Below, in pieces: positions 9,127 through 19,573 of a DNA stretch of 64,000 nt (positions are counted from its first letter, which is position 1; each line of letters starts with the position of its first letter). Source of the stretch: Tritrichomonas musculus. Taxonomy: Eukaryota; Parabasalia; Tritrichomonadida; Tritrichomonadidae. The position numbers and the translations under genes are program-made. The notes beneath the pieces were generated by a model. It made no database searches and was not told the origin of the DNA. It saw only the letters and a list, made by a program, of their open reading frames with translations. The DNA lies in contig JAPFFF010000004.1 of NCBI GenBank assembly GCA_039105265.1, forward strand, positions 1,240,001 through 1,304,000, read 5' to 3'.

Positions 9127-9617
9127 CAACAAGATATTCAACAATAACAACAAGATTTTCAACAACAACATGGTTCTTCAACAACAAGATTTTTCAACAA
9201 CAACATGGTTCTTCAACAACAAGATTTTTCAACAACAACATGGTTCTTCAACAACAACAAGATTTTTCAACAACAACAACAAGATTTTTCAACAACAACA
9301 ACAAGGTTTTTCAACAACAACAAGGTTCTTCAACAACAACAAGGTTCTTCAACAACAACAAGGTTTTTCAACAACAACATGGTTCTTCAACAACAACATG
9401 GTTCTTCAACAACAACATGGTTCTTCAACAACAAGATTTTTCAACAACAACATGGTTCTTCAACAACAACATGGTTCTTCAACAACAACAAGGTTCTTCA
9501 ACAACAACATGGTTCTTCAACAACAACATGGTTCTTCAACAACAACAAGGTTTTTCAACAACAACATGGTTCTTCAACAACAACATGGTTCTTCAACAAC
9601 AACATGGTTCTTTATAA
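9127..9617 (+). repeat. Tandem array, 18-19-bp unit rich in CAACAA
   Basis: Around 26 units of the type CATGGTTCTTCAACAACAA, with variants AAGGTTTTTC and AGATTTTTC. Because 19 is not a multiple of three and the unit has no stop in any forward frame, all three forward frames stay open across the array (125-155 codons) and spell the same Q/N/T/F-rich period. All three close soon after the array. Coding use is not supported. Confidence 0.95.
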
Positions 9618-9986
9618 ATAAAATTTTTTTTTCCTAACCAGCTAGCTTTTCAGGCGTTCGACAACGTTTCTGATGACCTTTAGCATTCTCATTGACTACC
9701 AGAACTGGCTACGTTCTAGCTTGTCTCGATGTCGTTTCGGTCTCGCCCCGATTTCAGAATTAAATAATAATAATATTTTTTATCTTTGCTATATACAAAT
9801 ATTTTTTAAAAATAATTTTTTATTTTCGCAAATTCTAAAAACAATATAAAACAAGTATAAATATATTAGGAATAATAAATAAACACAAACTGCATCAGCT
9901 TGAGAATGAATTAAATGAACTGTCTAATAAATGAACATCAATTGATGGTAATCATTAAATGAGTTCATATTATTTTTGTTCATTAG
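9618..9986. other. Non-coding tail of the Polinton with a GC-richer island
   Basis: No gene. Bases ~9637-9757 are clearly richer in G and C than the surroundings (tctcgatgtcgtttcggtct and neighbours). They were searched by eye for tRNA or hairpin-RNA structure and none was convincing. Confidence 0.5.
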
Positions 9987-10038
9987 TCGTGTTGACGGCG
10001 GGCTTTAGCCTGACGGAAACCGACTGATATATACTACT
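9987..10038. other. Polinton terminal motif, copy 1
   Basis: TCG-GTTGAC, a small hairpin (GGCTTTAGCC), then GGAAACCGACTGATATATAC and TACT. The same order, with a different small hairpin, recurs at 61397-61448 beside the decayed Polinton. A conserved end-proximal sequence is the simplest reading. Confidence 0.6.
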
Positions 10039-10139
10039 AAAACAAGATCAAAGATGTAAATTCTAAAATGAAGATTCAAAGTGGCGCCCGTCAATTTTCA
10101 ATTTTATCTCACCCCACCAAATCAACACCCTTACTCTCT

Positions 10140-11249
10140 GACCAGTGCAGCGATTCTTACTAATACAGAAGATTACGACCAGTGCAGTGATTCTTACTAA
10201 TACAGAAGATTACGACCAGTGCAGCGATTCTTACTAATACAGAAGATTACGACCAGTGCAGTGATTCTTACTAATACAGAAGATTACTATCAACGCAGCG
10301 ATTCTTACTAATACAGAAGATTACTATCAACGCAGTGATTCTTACTAATACAGAAGATTACGACCAGTGCAGCGATTCTTACTAATACAGAAGATTACTA
10401 TCAACGCAGTGATTCTTACTAATACAGAAGATTACGACCAGTGCAGTGATTCTTACTAATACAGAAGATTACTATCAACGCAGCGATTCTTACTAATACA
10501 GAAGATTACTATCAACGCAGTGATTCTTACTAATACAGAAGATTACGACCAGTGCAGTGATTCTTACTAATACAGAAGATTACGACCAGTGCAGTGATTC
10601 TTACTAATACAGAAGATTACGACCAGTGCAGTGATTCTTACTAATACAGAAGATTACTATCAACGCAGTGATTCTTACTAATACAGAAGATTACGACCAG
10701 TGCAGCGATTCTTACTAATACAGAAGATTACGACCAGTGCAGTGATTCTTACTAATACAGAAGATTACTATCAACGCAGCGATTCTTACTAATACAGAAG
10801 ATTACTATCAACGCAGTGATTCTTACTAATACAGAAGATTACGACCAGTGCAGCGATTCTTACTAATACAGAAGATTACGACCAGTGCAGTGATTCTTAC
10901 TAATACAGAAGATTACGACCAGTGCAGCGATTCTTACTAATACAGAAGATTACGACCAGTGCAGTGATTCTTACTAATACAGAAGATTACTATCAACGCA
11001 GCGATTCTTACTAATACAGAAGATTACTATCAACGCAGTGATTCTTACTAATACAGAAGATTACGACCAGTGCAGCGATTCTTACTAATACAGAAGATTA
11101 CTATCAACGCAGTGATTCTTACTAATACAGAAGATTACGACCAGTGCAGTGATTATTACTAATACACTAGATTACTACCAACGCAGTGATTCTTACTAAT
11201 ACAGAAGATTACGACCAGTGCAGTGATTATTACTAATACAGAAGATTAC
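10140..11249. repeat. Minisatellite: 30 units of 37 bp without length change
   Basis: The block is 1110 bases, exactly 30 x 37. Every unit ends in TTACTAATACAGAAGATTAC or a close form. Two head types alternate irregularly, GACCAGTGCAG and TATCAACGCAG, and the next base is C or T. In every case a C unit is followed by a T unit, so a 74-bp dimer is the basic step of amplification. After 11249 one more 37-bp unit is visible, then the repeat decays into shorter ATTACTA-rich motifs to about 11480. Confidence 0.97.
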
Positions 11250-11640
11250 TATCAACGCAGTGACTCTTAATAATACACCAGAATACTATCAGCGCAGAAA
11301 ATTACTATCAATGTAGTGATTCCTCCAGAAGATAACTACCAACGAAAAAGATTACTACCAATGAAGAAGATTACTACCAACATAAAAGATTACTACTAAC
11401 AAAAAAGATTACTATCAATGAAGAAGATTACTACTAACGAAGAAGGTTACTACAAATAAAAGAGTTTACTACCAACGATGCGATTCTTACTAATGAATTA
11501 GATAATTACCAATACCAAAGACTCTTACTAATATACCAAATTATTACAACTGTGAATGGCTCTTATTATTATATCAAATTACTATTGCATGATTATAATA
11601 GATTAAATGATACATTAAAATAATAAAAAATAAATTGAAA
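11250..11640. repeat. Decayed edge of the minisatellite and AT-rich spacer
   Basis: Irregular GATTACTACCAACGAAGAA-like pieces that lose the 37-bp period, then AT-rich DNA before the MULE gene. No gene seen. Confidence 0.7.
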
Positions 11641-11659
11641 GTTATAGACCGTTTACTAT

Positions 11660-11674
11660 TTGGTCATTGACCAA
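11660..11674 (+). promoter_or_regulatory. Initiator-like TCATTG within a palindrome before the MULE start
   Basis: TTGGTCATTGACCAA is a perfect 15-base palindrome whose centre holds TCATT, matching the trichomonad initiator TCA+1. It ends on the A of the start codon, so the leader would be about 8 bases, a normal trichomonad length. Confidence 0.45.
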
Positions 11675-13572
11675 TGGATTATACTAATCCAATCCCAGAT
11701 GAGCTTGCTCTACTACTTAGTCAAAAGTTTAAAGGAGCTTACATGCCTTCTCTCCAAATCTTACGAAATAAAGTGGAAGGATTTACTAGCCACTATTTGA
11801 TTTCTTATATATCATTTTCAACTGGGAAATCAAGACGTACACAAACATACATATGTAGACATTCAAAAACAAAGTACAAATGCCAAGCCAAGCTTTATAT
11901 CGAATATGATTCTGATAATCATTTAGCAACTTTCATGAATATAGATCAAATGCACAACCACAAATTTGAGAAAGAAAGCTATAAGCGAATGAGAAATACA
12001 TTAACTCAATATCAAAGAGAAAAAATAGTAGAAGCCACCAGATTTGCAATCAGTTCCCAAAATTTAAGAATTTCTTTAAATTTGTCATGTACAAAGGATG
12101 TTCTTTACGGATTAAGAAGAAAAGTCATCACAGATCTAAAAGAAAACGAAATGTCTAATATGATTAAAGAAATTGAACACCATGATAATTTGTCCAATAT
12201 TATTTTAAGTGATGATCAAAATAAGTTGGAATCTATCTATATTGTCCATGACCGTGTTGCTGAAAACGATTACGCAAATGATATTATCATCGTTGACGAT
12301 ACCTCATGTACCAATTATTATGGCCTTCCATTGGTTGCATTAATAGCCATTGATGAAAATAATCGAAATCAACTTTTATCATTTGCCTTGATTAGCTCAA
12401 GAGAGCAGACATCATTTGCTAATTATTTTGTAAAAGTTAAAGAGAAAATTGGCGATATACGGTTATTTGTTACAGACAGAAACTTAAGCCAGATTAATGC
12501 TATAAAAGAGGTCTGGCCAAATGCTTTTATTATATATTGCCATCGACACATTGCGAAGAATATTTTAGACAAAGTCGGAATCGAAATGTATAATAATTTT
12601 CAAAATATGATAAACCTAAAGATAACAGAAGAACAACTAATAGATAGATTTACTGAATATATTCAAGAAAATGAAGAAGGTTTTGGTGCAAAAGTTTTGG
12701 AGAATTTAATAAAAGAAAAAGATCATTGGCTACCAAGTATAATTCTTACATATACTCATCTTGGAAACGACACTACTAACAGAGTTGAGGGCTTTTTTGG
12801 CTCTTTAAAATCTCTAACAGAACATAGAGTTTTAAACTTACAATTTCTCTTACGTGCACTATTCCTAAAAGGTGATTCTTTGTTGAAACTCTCTGCAAGT
12901 GATCAACAATTATTTAGTGATGAGTTTTTAATGAATGAAGAAGAATCAAAAAAAATTGGTAATTTTCCTTTTTCAGTGATTTATGCAGAATATTTAGAAT
13001 TAATATCTAAAGGATCTTTATCAACTGAATATTCCGATTGTTGCTGCAAAATCCATATGCTTTATGGCTTGCCATGCCGCCACTTACTTTTACAGCGTCT
13101 TAAAGAAGAGAAAAATCCTTTACTTTGCCAAGAAGATGTACCAAAAAGATGGTGTAGAGGTACTTGTGATGGCGTAATACCACAAACACCAGCAATACTT
13201 ACAAGAGAAAGATCTACACCAATTATTGATACATCAAAGAGCTGGGACTATACATCCTGTATTCATAAATTCGAGAAATATTTTAGCAATGCAAAACGAG
13301 ATGATCGCATCCGAGAAATTCTTGATAATGCATTGATTGAATTGTCAAGCATCCAGCATCAAAATGATACAAATGAAGAGATATTGCCTCCAAATAATCT
13401 CTTAATTCCGGGAGCTCCTAAAACCCATCCTCGAAAAAATGTTGATCAGCTTCATGATAATATAAAGATTCATGGATCAGGTGCCCCAAGAATTAAAAAA
13501 CAATATAGATGCTCTATTTGTCATTCAACTAATCACACTGCTCCAAGATGCCCTAATAACACAGATCTTTAG
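11674..13572 (+). CDS. MULE (Mutator-like) transposase
   Basis: A 632-residue, uninterrupted transposase. Residues ~20-110 contain a FLYWCH/WRKY-type DNA-binding region (RTQTYICRHSKTKYKCQAKLYI...MDQMHNH-type C..C...H.H pattern). The MULE catalytic core follows: first D in IIIVDDTSCTNYYGLPL (~residue 207), second D in LFVTDRNLSQINAI then YCHRHIAKNI (~267-297), and the E in NRVEGFFGSLKSL (~370). A SWIM finger, CCCKIHMLYGLPCRHLLL, lies at ~449-466, and a C-terminal zinc knuckle, CSICHSTNHTAPRCP, at ~613-627. All parts are present, so the protein may be active. The terminal inverted repeats of its element were not identified; the minisatellite upstream and the 52-bp repeats downstream may belong to it. 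Confidence 0.93.
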   Translation: MDYTNPIPDELALLLSQKFKGAYMPSLQILRNKVEGFTSHYLISYISFSTGKSRRTQTYICRHSKTKYKCQAKLYIEYDSDNHLATFMNIDQMHNHKFEKESYKRMRNTLTQYQREKIVEATRFAISSQNLRISLNLSCTKDVLYGLRRKVITDLKENEMSNMIKEIEHHDNLSNIILSDDQNKLESIYIVHDRVAENDYANDIIIVDDTSCTNYYGLPLVALIAIDENNRNQLLSFALISSREQTSFANYFVKVKEKIGDIRLFVTDRNLSQINAIKEVWPNAFIIYCHRHIAKNILDKVGIEMYNNFQNMINLKITEEQLIDRFTEYIQENEEGFGAKVLENLIKEKDHWLPSIILTYTHLGNDTTNRVEGFFGSLKSLTEHRVLNLQFLLRALFLKGDSLLKLSASDQQLFSDEFLMNEEESKKIGNFPFSVIYAEYLELISKGSLSTEYSDCCCKIHMLYGLPCRHLLLQRLKEEKNPLLCQEDVPKRWCRGTCDGVIPQTPAILTRERSTPIIDTSKSWDYTSCIHKFEKYFSNAKRDDRIREILDNALIELSSIQHQNDTNEEILPPNNLLIPGAPKTHPRKNVDQLHDNIKIHGSGAPRIKKQYRCSICHSTNHTAPRCPNNTDL

Positions 13573-13620
13573 TTTTCATTTTTATTAAAATTTTAAACTT
13601 TTTCAATACTTTATATTATT

Positions 13621-13776
13621 AAAAAGTGGTGAATGCGCAACTATTTTTGAATGTTGTAAAAAAATTATATTTAAAAAGTGGTGAATGCGCAACTATTTTT
13701 GAATGTTGTAAAAAAATTATATTTAAAAAGTGGTGAATGCGCAACTATTTTTGAATGTTGTAAAAAAATTATATTT
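13621..13776. repeat. Three tandem 52-bp units after the MULE gene
   Basis: Three perfect copies of a 52-base unit starting AAAAAGTGGTGAATGCGCAA, followed by a partial copy and a divergent AAAAAGTGGTGAATGCTTAA near 13815. Their place directly behind the MULE gene suggests subterminal repeats or transposase sites, which is inference. Confidence 0.95.
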
Positions 13777-13897
13777 AAAAAGTTCCCACATAAACCATTG
13801 AATTTTTTCTTTCAAAAAGTGGTGAATGCTTAAGCGATGGCCCAAAAAAATTAGATTCAATTTATCATATTTACAATCACTTCAACGACAAATATCA

Positions 13898-14339
13898 CGT
13901 TCGTTCTCGTAAAACCACACAAAAAAAAAGATATCAAATATTGATGCTGAAAACTTTTTTTGATAAAACTTTGTAAATCAGCATATTTTTATATTATAAT
14001 TAATTTGTTATAATTATGAGAAAATAAATTAAGTAGATATTGCTGAGAAGAAAAATTTGAAAAAAAAACGTATTTGCTTTATAAGTTTTTTTATAGTTTA
14101 TTTAATCAAATGTAATATTGACAAATCGATTTAATATTAATTAAAGTTTTCTTTTAGTATAAAAGAACTATTTTTCGTACTGATGATTGTCGAAATATGA
14201 TGTCAATCAGCATGTCAAAAATAATATTTTTAAGCTTACTCTCTTTACATCTCTTCTAAATTTCGCATAACTTTAATAAAAAGGTAAAAATTAAGCAAAA
14301 TATTAAGGCATAAAGGTCTCTATTCAAAATAAAATGATT
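13898..14339 (+). repeat. Left terminal inverted repeat of the 11-kb element
   Basis: About 440 bases, nearly identical in reverse complement to 24466-24904. The high identity implies recent origin or gene conversion between the arms. Confidence 0.95.
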
Positions 14340-14919
14340 CAAATTTTTTACACCAAAACGACGTTTTACATAAATAAATTATATGATTCATCATGTATCG
14401 ATGGTATTATAATAGAATTAAAGAGGAAATTTATGATAAATTTTATTTCAAATAAGATTTTGATTAAGGTAAAAATGCCATACGTTAAGCAACCGCTTTT
14501 ATTTTCTGACACTATTTATTGTGACATGTTAAGTAAAATTATTTTCTTTTCTATTTTTTGTTTTTATTAAAGAATACATTTTTTATTAACAAATCCTTTT
14601 AATTCCACTCCCAAAAAGGCCCAATTTGTTTTGATTACATTGAATTTGCTGACTACATGGACGTAAATCAATTTAATATTTTATGCTTTCCAATTATACC
14701 TCATCAAAAAAAATTTGTTATATTATTGATGGAAACAAATTGGTAAGGAGTTTTCATCACACATGCGACAGAATTTCTCTTTGTTTACAGTTTTTTACAA
14801 ATAATATTATTAAAATATTACGAAAACGATAAAAAAATTAATTTTAATGGCAATATCCCATTTTTCATAGAAATCAAATCAATACTTTATAAGAAGAAAC
14901 GAATCTTATTAAATTCATT
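14340..14919. other. AT-rich interior, no gene
   Basis: No supported gene. A 78-codon frame at 14334-14570 has composition typical of chance AT-rich reading. Confidence 0.6.
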
Positions 14920-14932
14920 AGAGGTGCGGACA

Positions 14933-16654
14933 GGGTGAAGTGATTTAGATTCGCACCAAAATTTGCATATATTAATTATTTTTTATGAGCATTATAATGA
15001 TATAATTATTTTTTATTTTCGTCCACGGGGCCGACTTGTGGGGATATATGATTTTTTTTCTGAGGTAGAAAAATATAAACCACTGAAAAAAATATAAAAA
15101 TATGTAAACTATAGAAATCATGCAATTGATAGAAAAAACTATTATTTAGAAGAAAAAAAGTAATAAAAACATGATAAAAATCATTTTTATACTATTTAAA
15201 AAAATGTATCTCGTTTGTTATTATTTAATTATTAATGTATGATATAGTTTCCACTTAAATTGGACCAAAAAAAATTGAGAAAATGAAAATGGGCCAAATT
15301 TAATAAAAAAAAAGTATTTTAAAATTATATTATTAGTATATAATTGTTATATATTTTATTTATATCATATATTTATTATAATATAATAAAATAATAAATT
15401 AAATATTAAGATATGAATTTAAATGTAACGACTCTCAATTATTCTTTACTATATTCTCAATTTTATTCTCGAAGATTTTTTAAATAAAAATTTATGAAAA
15501 AAGAATTAATGAAAAAAAAACTTTCTGCATTTGATTTAAATTTTAATTAAACTTCAAAATATATAAAGAAAATTATTTATTTCATTTCTCTCAAATTAAC
15601 ATTTTATGAAAAGCGCTTTGAAATTATAATTTTTCAATATTTAGAATATACAGTTATATAAAGTTTATTAATAGTTTATATTTATTTTAAATATTTTTAT
15701 AATATATATAATATTATTAAAAGTTATATAATTTATGATATACATATAAATATAAATAGATATTTGCTTAATATTTTAATAAAAATTTTTTATTGAAAAA
15801 AAATCGTTATTAATATTTATGATTTTAAAATTGATTTTTGCAGCTCAGCCCCCTTAATCAAATTAAACTAAATTTAGCATATCTTTATTAAATTAAATGT
15901 AAAATATTTAAATGTAATTATAAACTAAATAAATTCTTTATTTATTTAGATATTCCAAAAAAATATGTAAAAATTCATTAAAATGAACTTTTTAACAAAA
16001 TATGAAATATTTATAAAATAACAAAATGCATAATTAATCATTAATTTCCAATATATATAATAATTAATCATTATAATTTCAATCCATCCATCAGGTGGCT
16101 GGATTGGGTTATTTTCACAGGATACTTGTTTGTGTTATTATGACTTATATAAATATGTGGGTGAACTAGTCATTTTTCAATATTTTATTTTTATATTATA
16201 AACATATTTTTATCTTTTTATTTTAAATGTAATTTATTAGTGGTTAGTTTTTTATTTCGGTGAATTTTTCGATAAAAGTAAATTAAAATTTCAAATAATT
16301 TGAATATATAATGATCGTTGTGTAAAATAACAAAAAAATTTTAGGAATAATATTATTTTTTATTAATTTAATATTTTTAATATTTTAATCTTATTATTAA
16401 ATTTTATAAATATAAAATAAATAAAATTATATTATTACAAAATATAAGCACTCCCCACTATCAATTTTCAATGATTATCATTTACCCGGACTTTCGTGTA
16501 TAAATATTTGAATTCCCGGAAATATATATATTTATATTTTCCGGGTTTTAAACTTTAAAAAAGTTATTATTATTCATCTATTTTATGTTAAAAGAAAATG
16601 AAATGATTAAAAAAAATTATTGTTTATTAATCTTATGAAAAAGTTTATTAATCT
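14933..16654. other. Non-coding left part of the Myb transposon
   Basis: A long AT-rich stretch without a gene. A subterminal TTCGCACC near 14950 partly repeats the terminus. A strong hairpin lies at 16515-16545 (CCCGGAAATATATA / TTATATTTTCCGGG), downstream of the transposase stop, and could act in 3' end formation. Confidence 0.6.
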
Positions 16655-19405
16655 CTATTTATATGCTTTTTGCCGTGATCTTATTGAATCTCCTATTCTC
16701 TTTCTTGAATTTATAGATGGAACTTTTGATTCAGTATATTGATTAATGAAATTTACCAATTTTGATGTTTCTGTAGAATTATAATTAATTTCATCATGCA
16801 TTAATTCAATTAGTTCTTGTGGAATTTGATCGAATATTATTCCTTTGATATCCAAAGTCCAATTTCTTTTAAAATTTTCAATATTATCATCATCGAGATT
16901 AACTCGGCCTCTTATAAAAAGAGATTCGATATTATATTTCCTTAAAATGCTTTTTGAAATTTGTTGCTTTGCCAATGCGTTTATTGCAACTGTATCTTTG
17001 TCTTTGCCATAAGTTAACCGCCTCATATATCCGAAAATATACTCTACGGTGTGAGTAAACAATCTAGAAATTTCCAAATTTTGGTTGAAAAATTTCATAG
17101 CAAAGCCAAGAACTAAGAGCGTATTAAGTGTTCTTTTACAACTAATTTCCTCTGCAAATCGAACATTTACACATGGGCTCTTTTTATTTGTTCTAGATCT
17201 AACTCCTTTAGCATTTTGTCTAAGTAGTAAGATAACATTAAACGCTAATTTAATCAATTGATATCTCGAATCTGTATTTAAATTATCAGACTGAATTGCT
17301 ATATTCACCAGCACATAAGGAAATAAAAAAGAGAAAGAGCAGAATTCGTTATTTTCGGCCAGAACACTTAAGTTTTGAGATCTGAATAGATATAAAGCAA
17401 GATCATCACGCATACTTGCTTGACCTTGAGCTTTAATGACAATTTCAGGTAGCATTAAAATTTCATTTACCTGTACTGCGTTGAACACTGGAGCACTTGG
17501 AAACATTATGATGTTGTTTTTTGAAAATCTCCCTCTTAAATCTTTGATTATGTGGAACCAATCGGATGATGGGAAAAAATGTTTATATGATTTCAGTGCT
17601 TCAATGATTTCATCAAAATTCGTAGTGTTTAAGCTTTCAACAAATGCAAAAAAATCAGAGTGGATTTTATTTGTACCACTTTCTCCATCAGACGCTACAA
17701 ACAAAAAGTGAATATTTTGTTTTTCGCCTTCTTCAATTATATTATTAATTATTTGTCTAATTTGCTCATCAGTTCTCCCAGTTGCATTTTGGGTTATTTG
17801 CAAAATCTGAGATTGAACAGTACCATCCAGTGGCTGTAAGTTAAACACAAACAAATTATTATCGCGCGAATTCTCTGCATCCACCGTTGCCGAGTCGTAG
17901 GCTAATGTAGCATAAATATCTTTTGAGGAATCTAATTCGGTCCTGAATTCACTTAATAATATTTTTATTTGCCCTGAATTAAGAAGATTTTCTTTTGTTG
18001 AATGTAATTTATTATTGTATTTTTTCCTTAGACTTTGCTCACATGGCAGAGGAAGAACGCTCCTCAAAATTTTATAAGTTACATAGGAGTGCAAGTACAT
18101 GACATATGAAAGATCATAAAACATCTGTGAAAAGCGTCTTCCGTTCGGTTTTAAGTTATAATTTTCAATCAACTGTTTAATAAACTCACCAGTTATATCA
18201 TGTGGCTGAATTATTTCTTTATCTTGCTGCCAATTCGCTTTATTATTAATTTTATCCATAATTTGTTCCAGATTATTAATCTTTCTATCTTTATTTCTAA
18301 TTATTAAGTTGTAATGATTTTTATTATCTCTTAAAATTTTTTGAAAGCGTCTATTATTAAGATTAAGTATAGAAATTTGCTTATTTAATTGCGAATTTTG
18401 GGCAGATAAAGAATCAATCTCTGCTGATTGCTCTTCAATTGTTGACTTAAGAGATAAAATTTGATCATCAATCGAATCGTATGATTCATCTGAATTAAAC
18501 GATTGAAATTGACCGGAATTATGAAAAGTGTTATCATATGACATTTGATGTGATAAATCAGGTATTGAATTAAACGATTGAAATTGACCGGAATTATGAA
18601 AAGTGTTATCATATGACATTTGATGTGATAAATCAGGTATTGAATTAAACGATTGAAATTGACCGGAATTATGAAAAGTGTTATCACATGACATTTGATG
18701 CGATAAATCAGGCTGTTTGTTTTGAAAATCTGTACTTATGGTATTAATTTGAATTTGATTTTGATCAGAAATCATATTAGCTAATATAGATACATTGTTT
18801 TCAATTGAATTTAAATTTACACCAACGCAAGATTGTTTACACATTTGTACAAAATGATATCTACATTGCACATCACTTCTATTTCCTAACTGAGAAGCAA
18901 TTTTTGACCAAGATTGATTTCCATATTTATGTACTAAATCAATCAGATTATTTTCTTCTTCTGGTGTCCAAAAAAATTTTGAAATAGATGGATTTAATGT
19001 ACGTTGCCATCTTTGGCAACATTGGACTCTGGTTCTTCCATTCCCGACAAAATCAGAAATTATCTTCCAATTTGTATTGCCATATCGAATCACACCAGCC
19101 ACAAGACGTATGTCTTCTATTTCGGTCCATAATTTTCTTTTTTTTCTGTTAAATTCTGATTCTGTGTCAATTAGCGAAAGTTCATTTACATTTTTAATTT
19201 TATTTATTGTGCTAATAATATTGGGACTGATTTCAAAATTACTAAAAATATTTAAAGATTGTTTATATTCGATCTTATCATCTATAAAATCTTCAATTGC
19301 TTTTAAGATTTCTATAGGAATTGAAGCCGTTGGTAAATTAAGTTGGTTTTCAATATAAGAAAAAGCATATTCTTTAAATATACTATTTTGCTGGTTTTGG
19401 TTCAT
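16655..19405 (-). CDS. Myb(R2R3)-fused transposase with a P-element/THAP9-like core
   Basis: A 916-residue protein. Two Myb/SANT repeats lie at ~90-195, with the tryptophan spacing W-W-W in the first (KLWTEIED, NTNWKIIS, CQRWQRTL) and W-W then a histidine-phenylalanine in the second (FFWTPEEENNL, SWSKIASQL, CRYHFVQ). Three 25-residue tandem repeats (DLSHQMSYDNTFHNSGQFQS...) follow at ~230-305, then a coiled coil (~310-390). The C-terminal half has RNase H-fold transposase signs: AYDSATVD near 500 (first D), LFVASDGESGTN near 572 (second D), WFHIIKDLRGRF near 622 (the H-x-x-K-x-x-R block of P/hAT enzymes), and THTVEYIFGYMRR near 785 (E-x-x-F-G-x-x-R). Its exact placement inside inverted repeats with an 8-bp duplication supports the transposase role. 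The frame is intact. Confidence 0.8.
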   Translation of the reverse strand: MNQNQQNSIFKEYAFSYIENQLNLPTASIPIEILKAIEDFIDDKIEYKQSLNIFSNFEISPNIISTINKIKNVNELSLIDTESEFNRKKRKLWTEIEDIRLVAGVIRYGNTNWKIISDFVGNGRTRVQCCQRWQRTLNPSISKFFWTPEEENNLIDLVHKYGNQSWSKIASQLGNRSDVQCRYHFVQMCKQSCVGVNLNSIENNVSILANMISDQNQIQINTISTDFQNKQPDLSHQMSCDNTFHNSGQFQSFNSIPDLSHQMSYDNTFHNSGQFQSFNSIPDLSHQMSYDNTFHNSGQFQSFNSDESYDSIDDQILSLKSTIEEQSAEIDSLSAQNSQLNKQISILNLNNRRFQKILRDNKNHYNLIIRNKDRKINNLEQIMDKINNKANWQQDKEIIQPHDITGEFIKQLIENYNLKPNGRRFSQMFYDLSYVMYLHSYVTYKILRSVLPLPCEQSLRKKYNNKLHSTKENLLNSGQIKILLSEFRTELDSSKDIYATLAYDSATVDAENSRDNNLFVFNLQPLDGTVQSQILQITQNATGRTDEQIRQIINNIIEEGEKQNIHFLFVASDGESGTNKIHSDFFAFVESLNTTNFDEIIEALKSYKHFFPSSDWFHIIKDLRGRFSKNNIIMFPSAPVFNAVQVNEILMLPEIVIKAQGQASMRDDLALYLFRSQNLSVLAENNEFCSFSFLFPYVLVNIAIQSDNLNTDSRYQLIKLAFNVILLLRQNAKGVRSRTNKKSPCVNVRFAEEISCKRTLNTLLVLGFAMKFFNQNLEISRLFTHTVEYIFGYMRRLTYGKDKDTVAINALAKQQISKSILRKYNIESLFIRGRVNLDDDNIENFKRNWTLDIKGIIFDQIPQELIELMHDEINYNSTETSKLVNFINQYTESKVPSINSRKRIGDSIRSRQKAYK
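18487..18714 (-). repeat. Three 75-bp tandem repeats within the Myb-transposase gene
   Basis: Three nearly identical 75-base units encode the 25-residue repeat DLSHQMS(Y/C)DNTFHNSGQF and following. The repeat lies between the DNA-binding region and the coiled coil, probably as a flexible linker. Confidence 0.9.
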
Positions 19406-19459
19406 TTAGAACAGAGATAAAACTATTTTTTTAATAGTTTCTTCCAAACAAAATTTTTT

Positions 19460-19573
19460 ACGAATGGTGAAAATTTCACCTAGAGTTAAAACAAAATAAC
19501 GATTTTTCTTTACGATAGGTGAAAATTTCACCTAAAGTTAAAACAAAATAACGATTTTTCTTTACGATAGGTG
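19460..19573. repeat. Two 52-bp repeats with a palindrome upstream of the transposase start
   Basis: Units at 19460-19511 and 19512-19563 plus a partial third. Each carries the near-perfect palindrome AGGTGAAAATTTCACCT. They begin 55 bases upstream of the start codon. Binding by the Myb protein itself, for autoregulation or transposome assembly, is a reasonable inference. Confidence 0.85.

Larger units (their letters stand above)
1..10130. mobile_element. Polinton/Maverick, right-hand part; left end lies outside the window
   Basis: The stretch holds a protein-primed DNA polymerase B, a HerA/FtsK-type packaging ATPase, a structural-type protein and an HNH endonuclease on mixed strands, which is the gene set of Polinton/Maverick elements. 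The genes seen here are open throughout, so this part looks whole and probably young; no breaks were seen. Integrase, protease and capsid genes are not in view and would be expected to the left. The right end is not fixed exactly: a terminal motif at 9987-10038 is shared with the decayed Polinton near 61.4 kb, and the 37-bp minisatellite begins at 10140. The terminal inverted repeat cannot be confirmed because its partner is outside the window. Confidence 0.85.

Noticed and set aside
9170-9637. Three overlapping forward frames in the CAACAA array as real genes
   Set aside because: All three exist only because the repeat unit has no stop; they close at the array edge and share one periodic peptide.
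9637-9757. RNA gene in the GC-richer island
   Set aside because: No tRNA clover-leaf, box motifs or long stem could be drawn.
10140-11249. CRISPR array
   Set aside because: Units abut without spacers and the setting is eukaryotic; it is a minisatellite.
14334-14570. 78-codon frame in the 11-kb element
   Set aside because: It starts in the inverted repeat and has random AT-rich composition.
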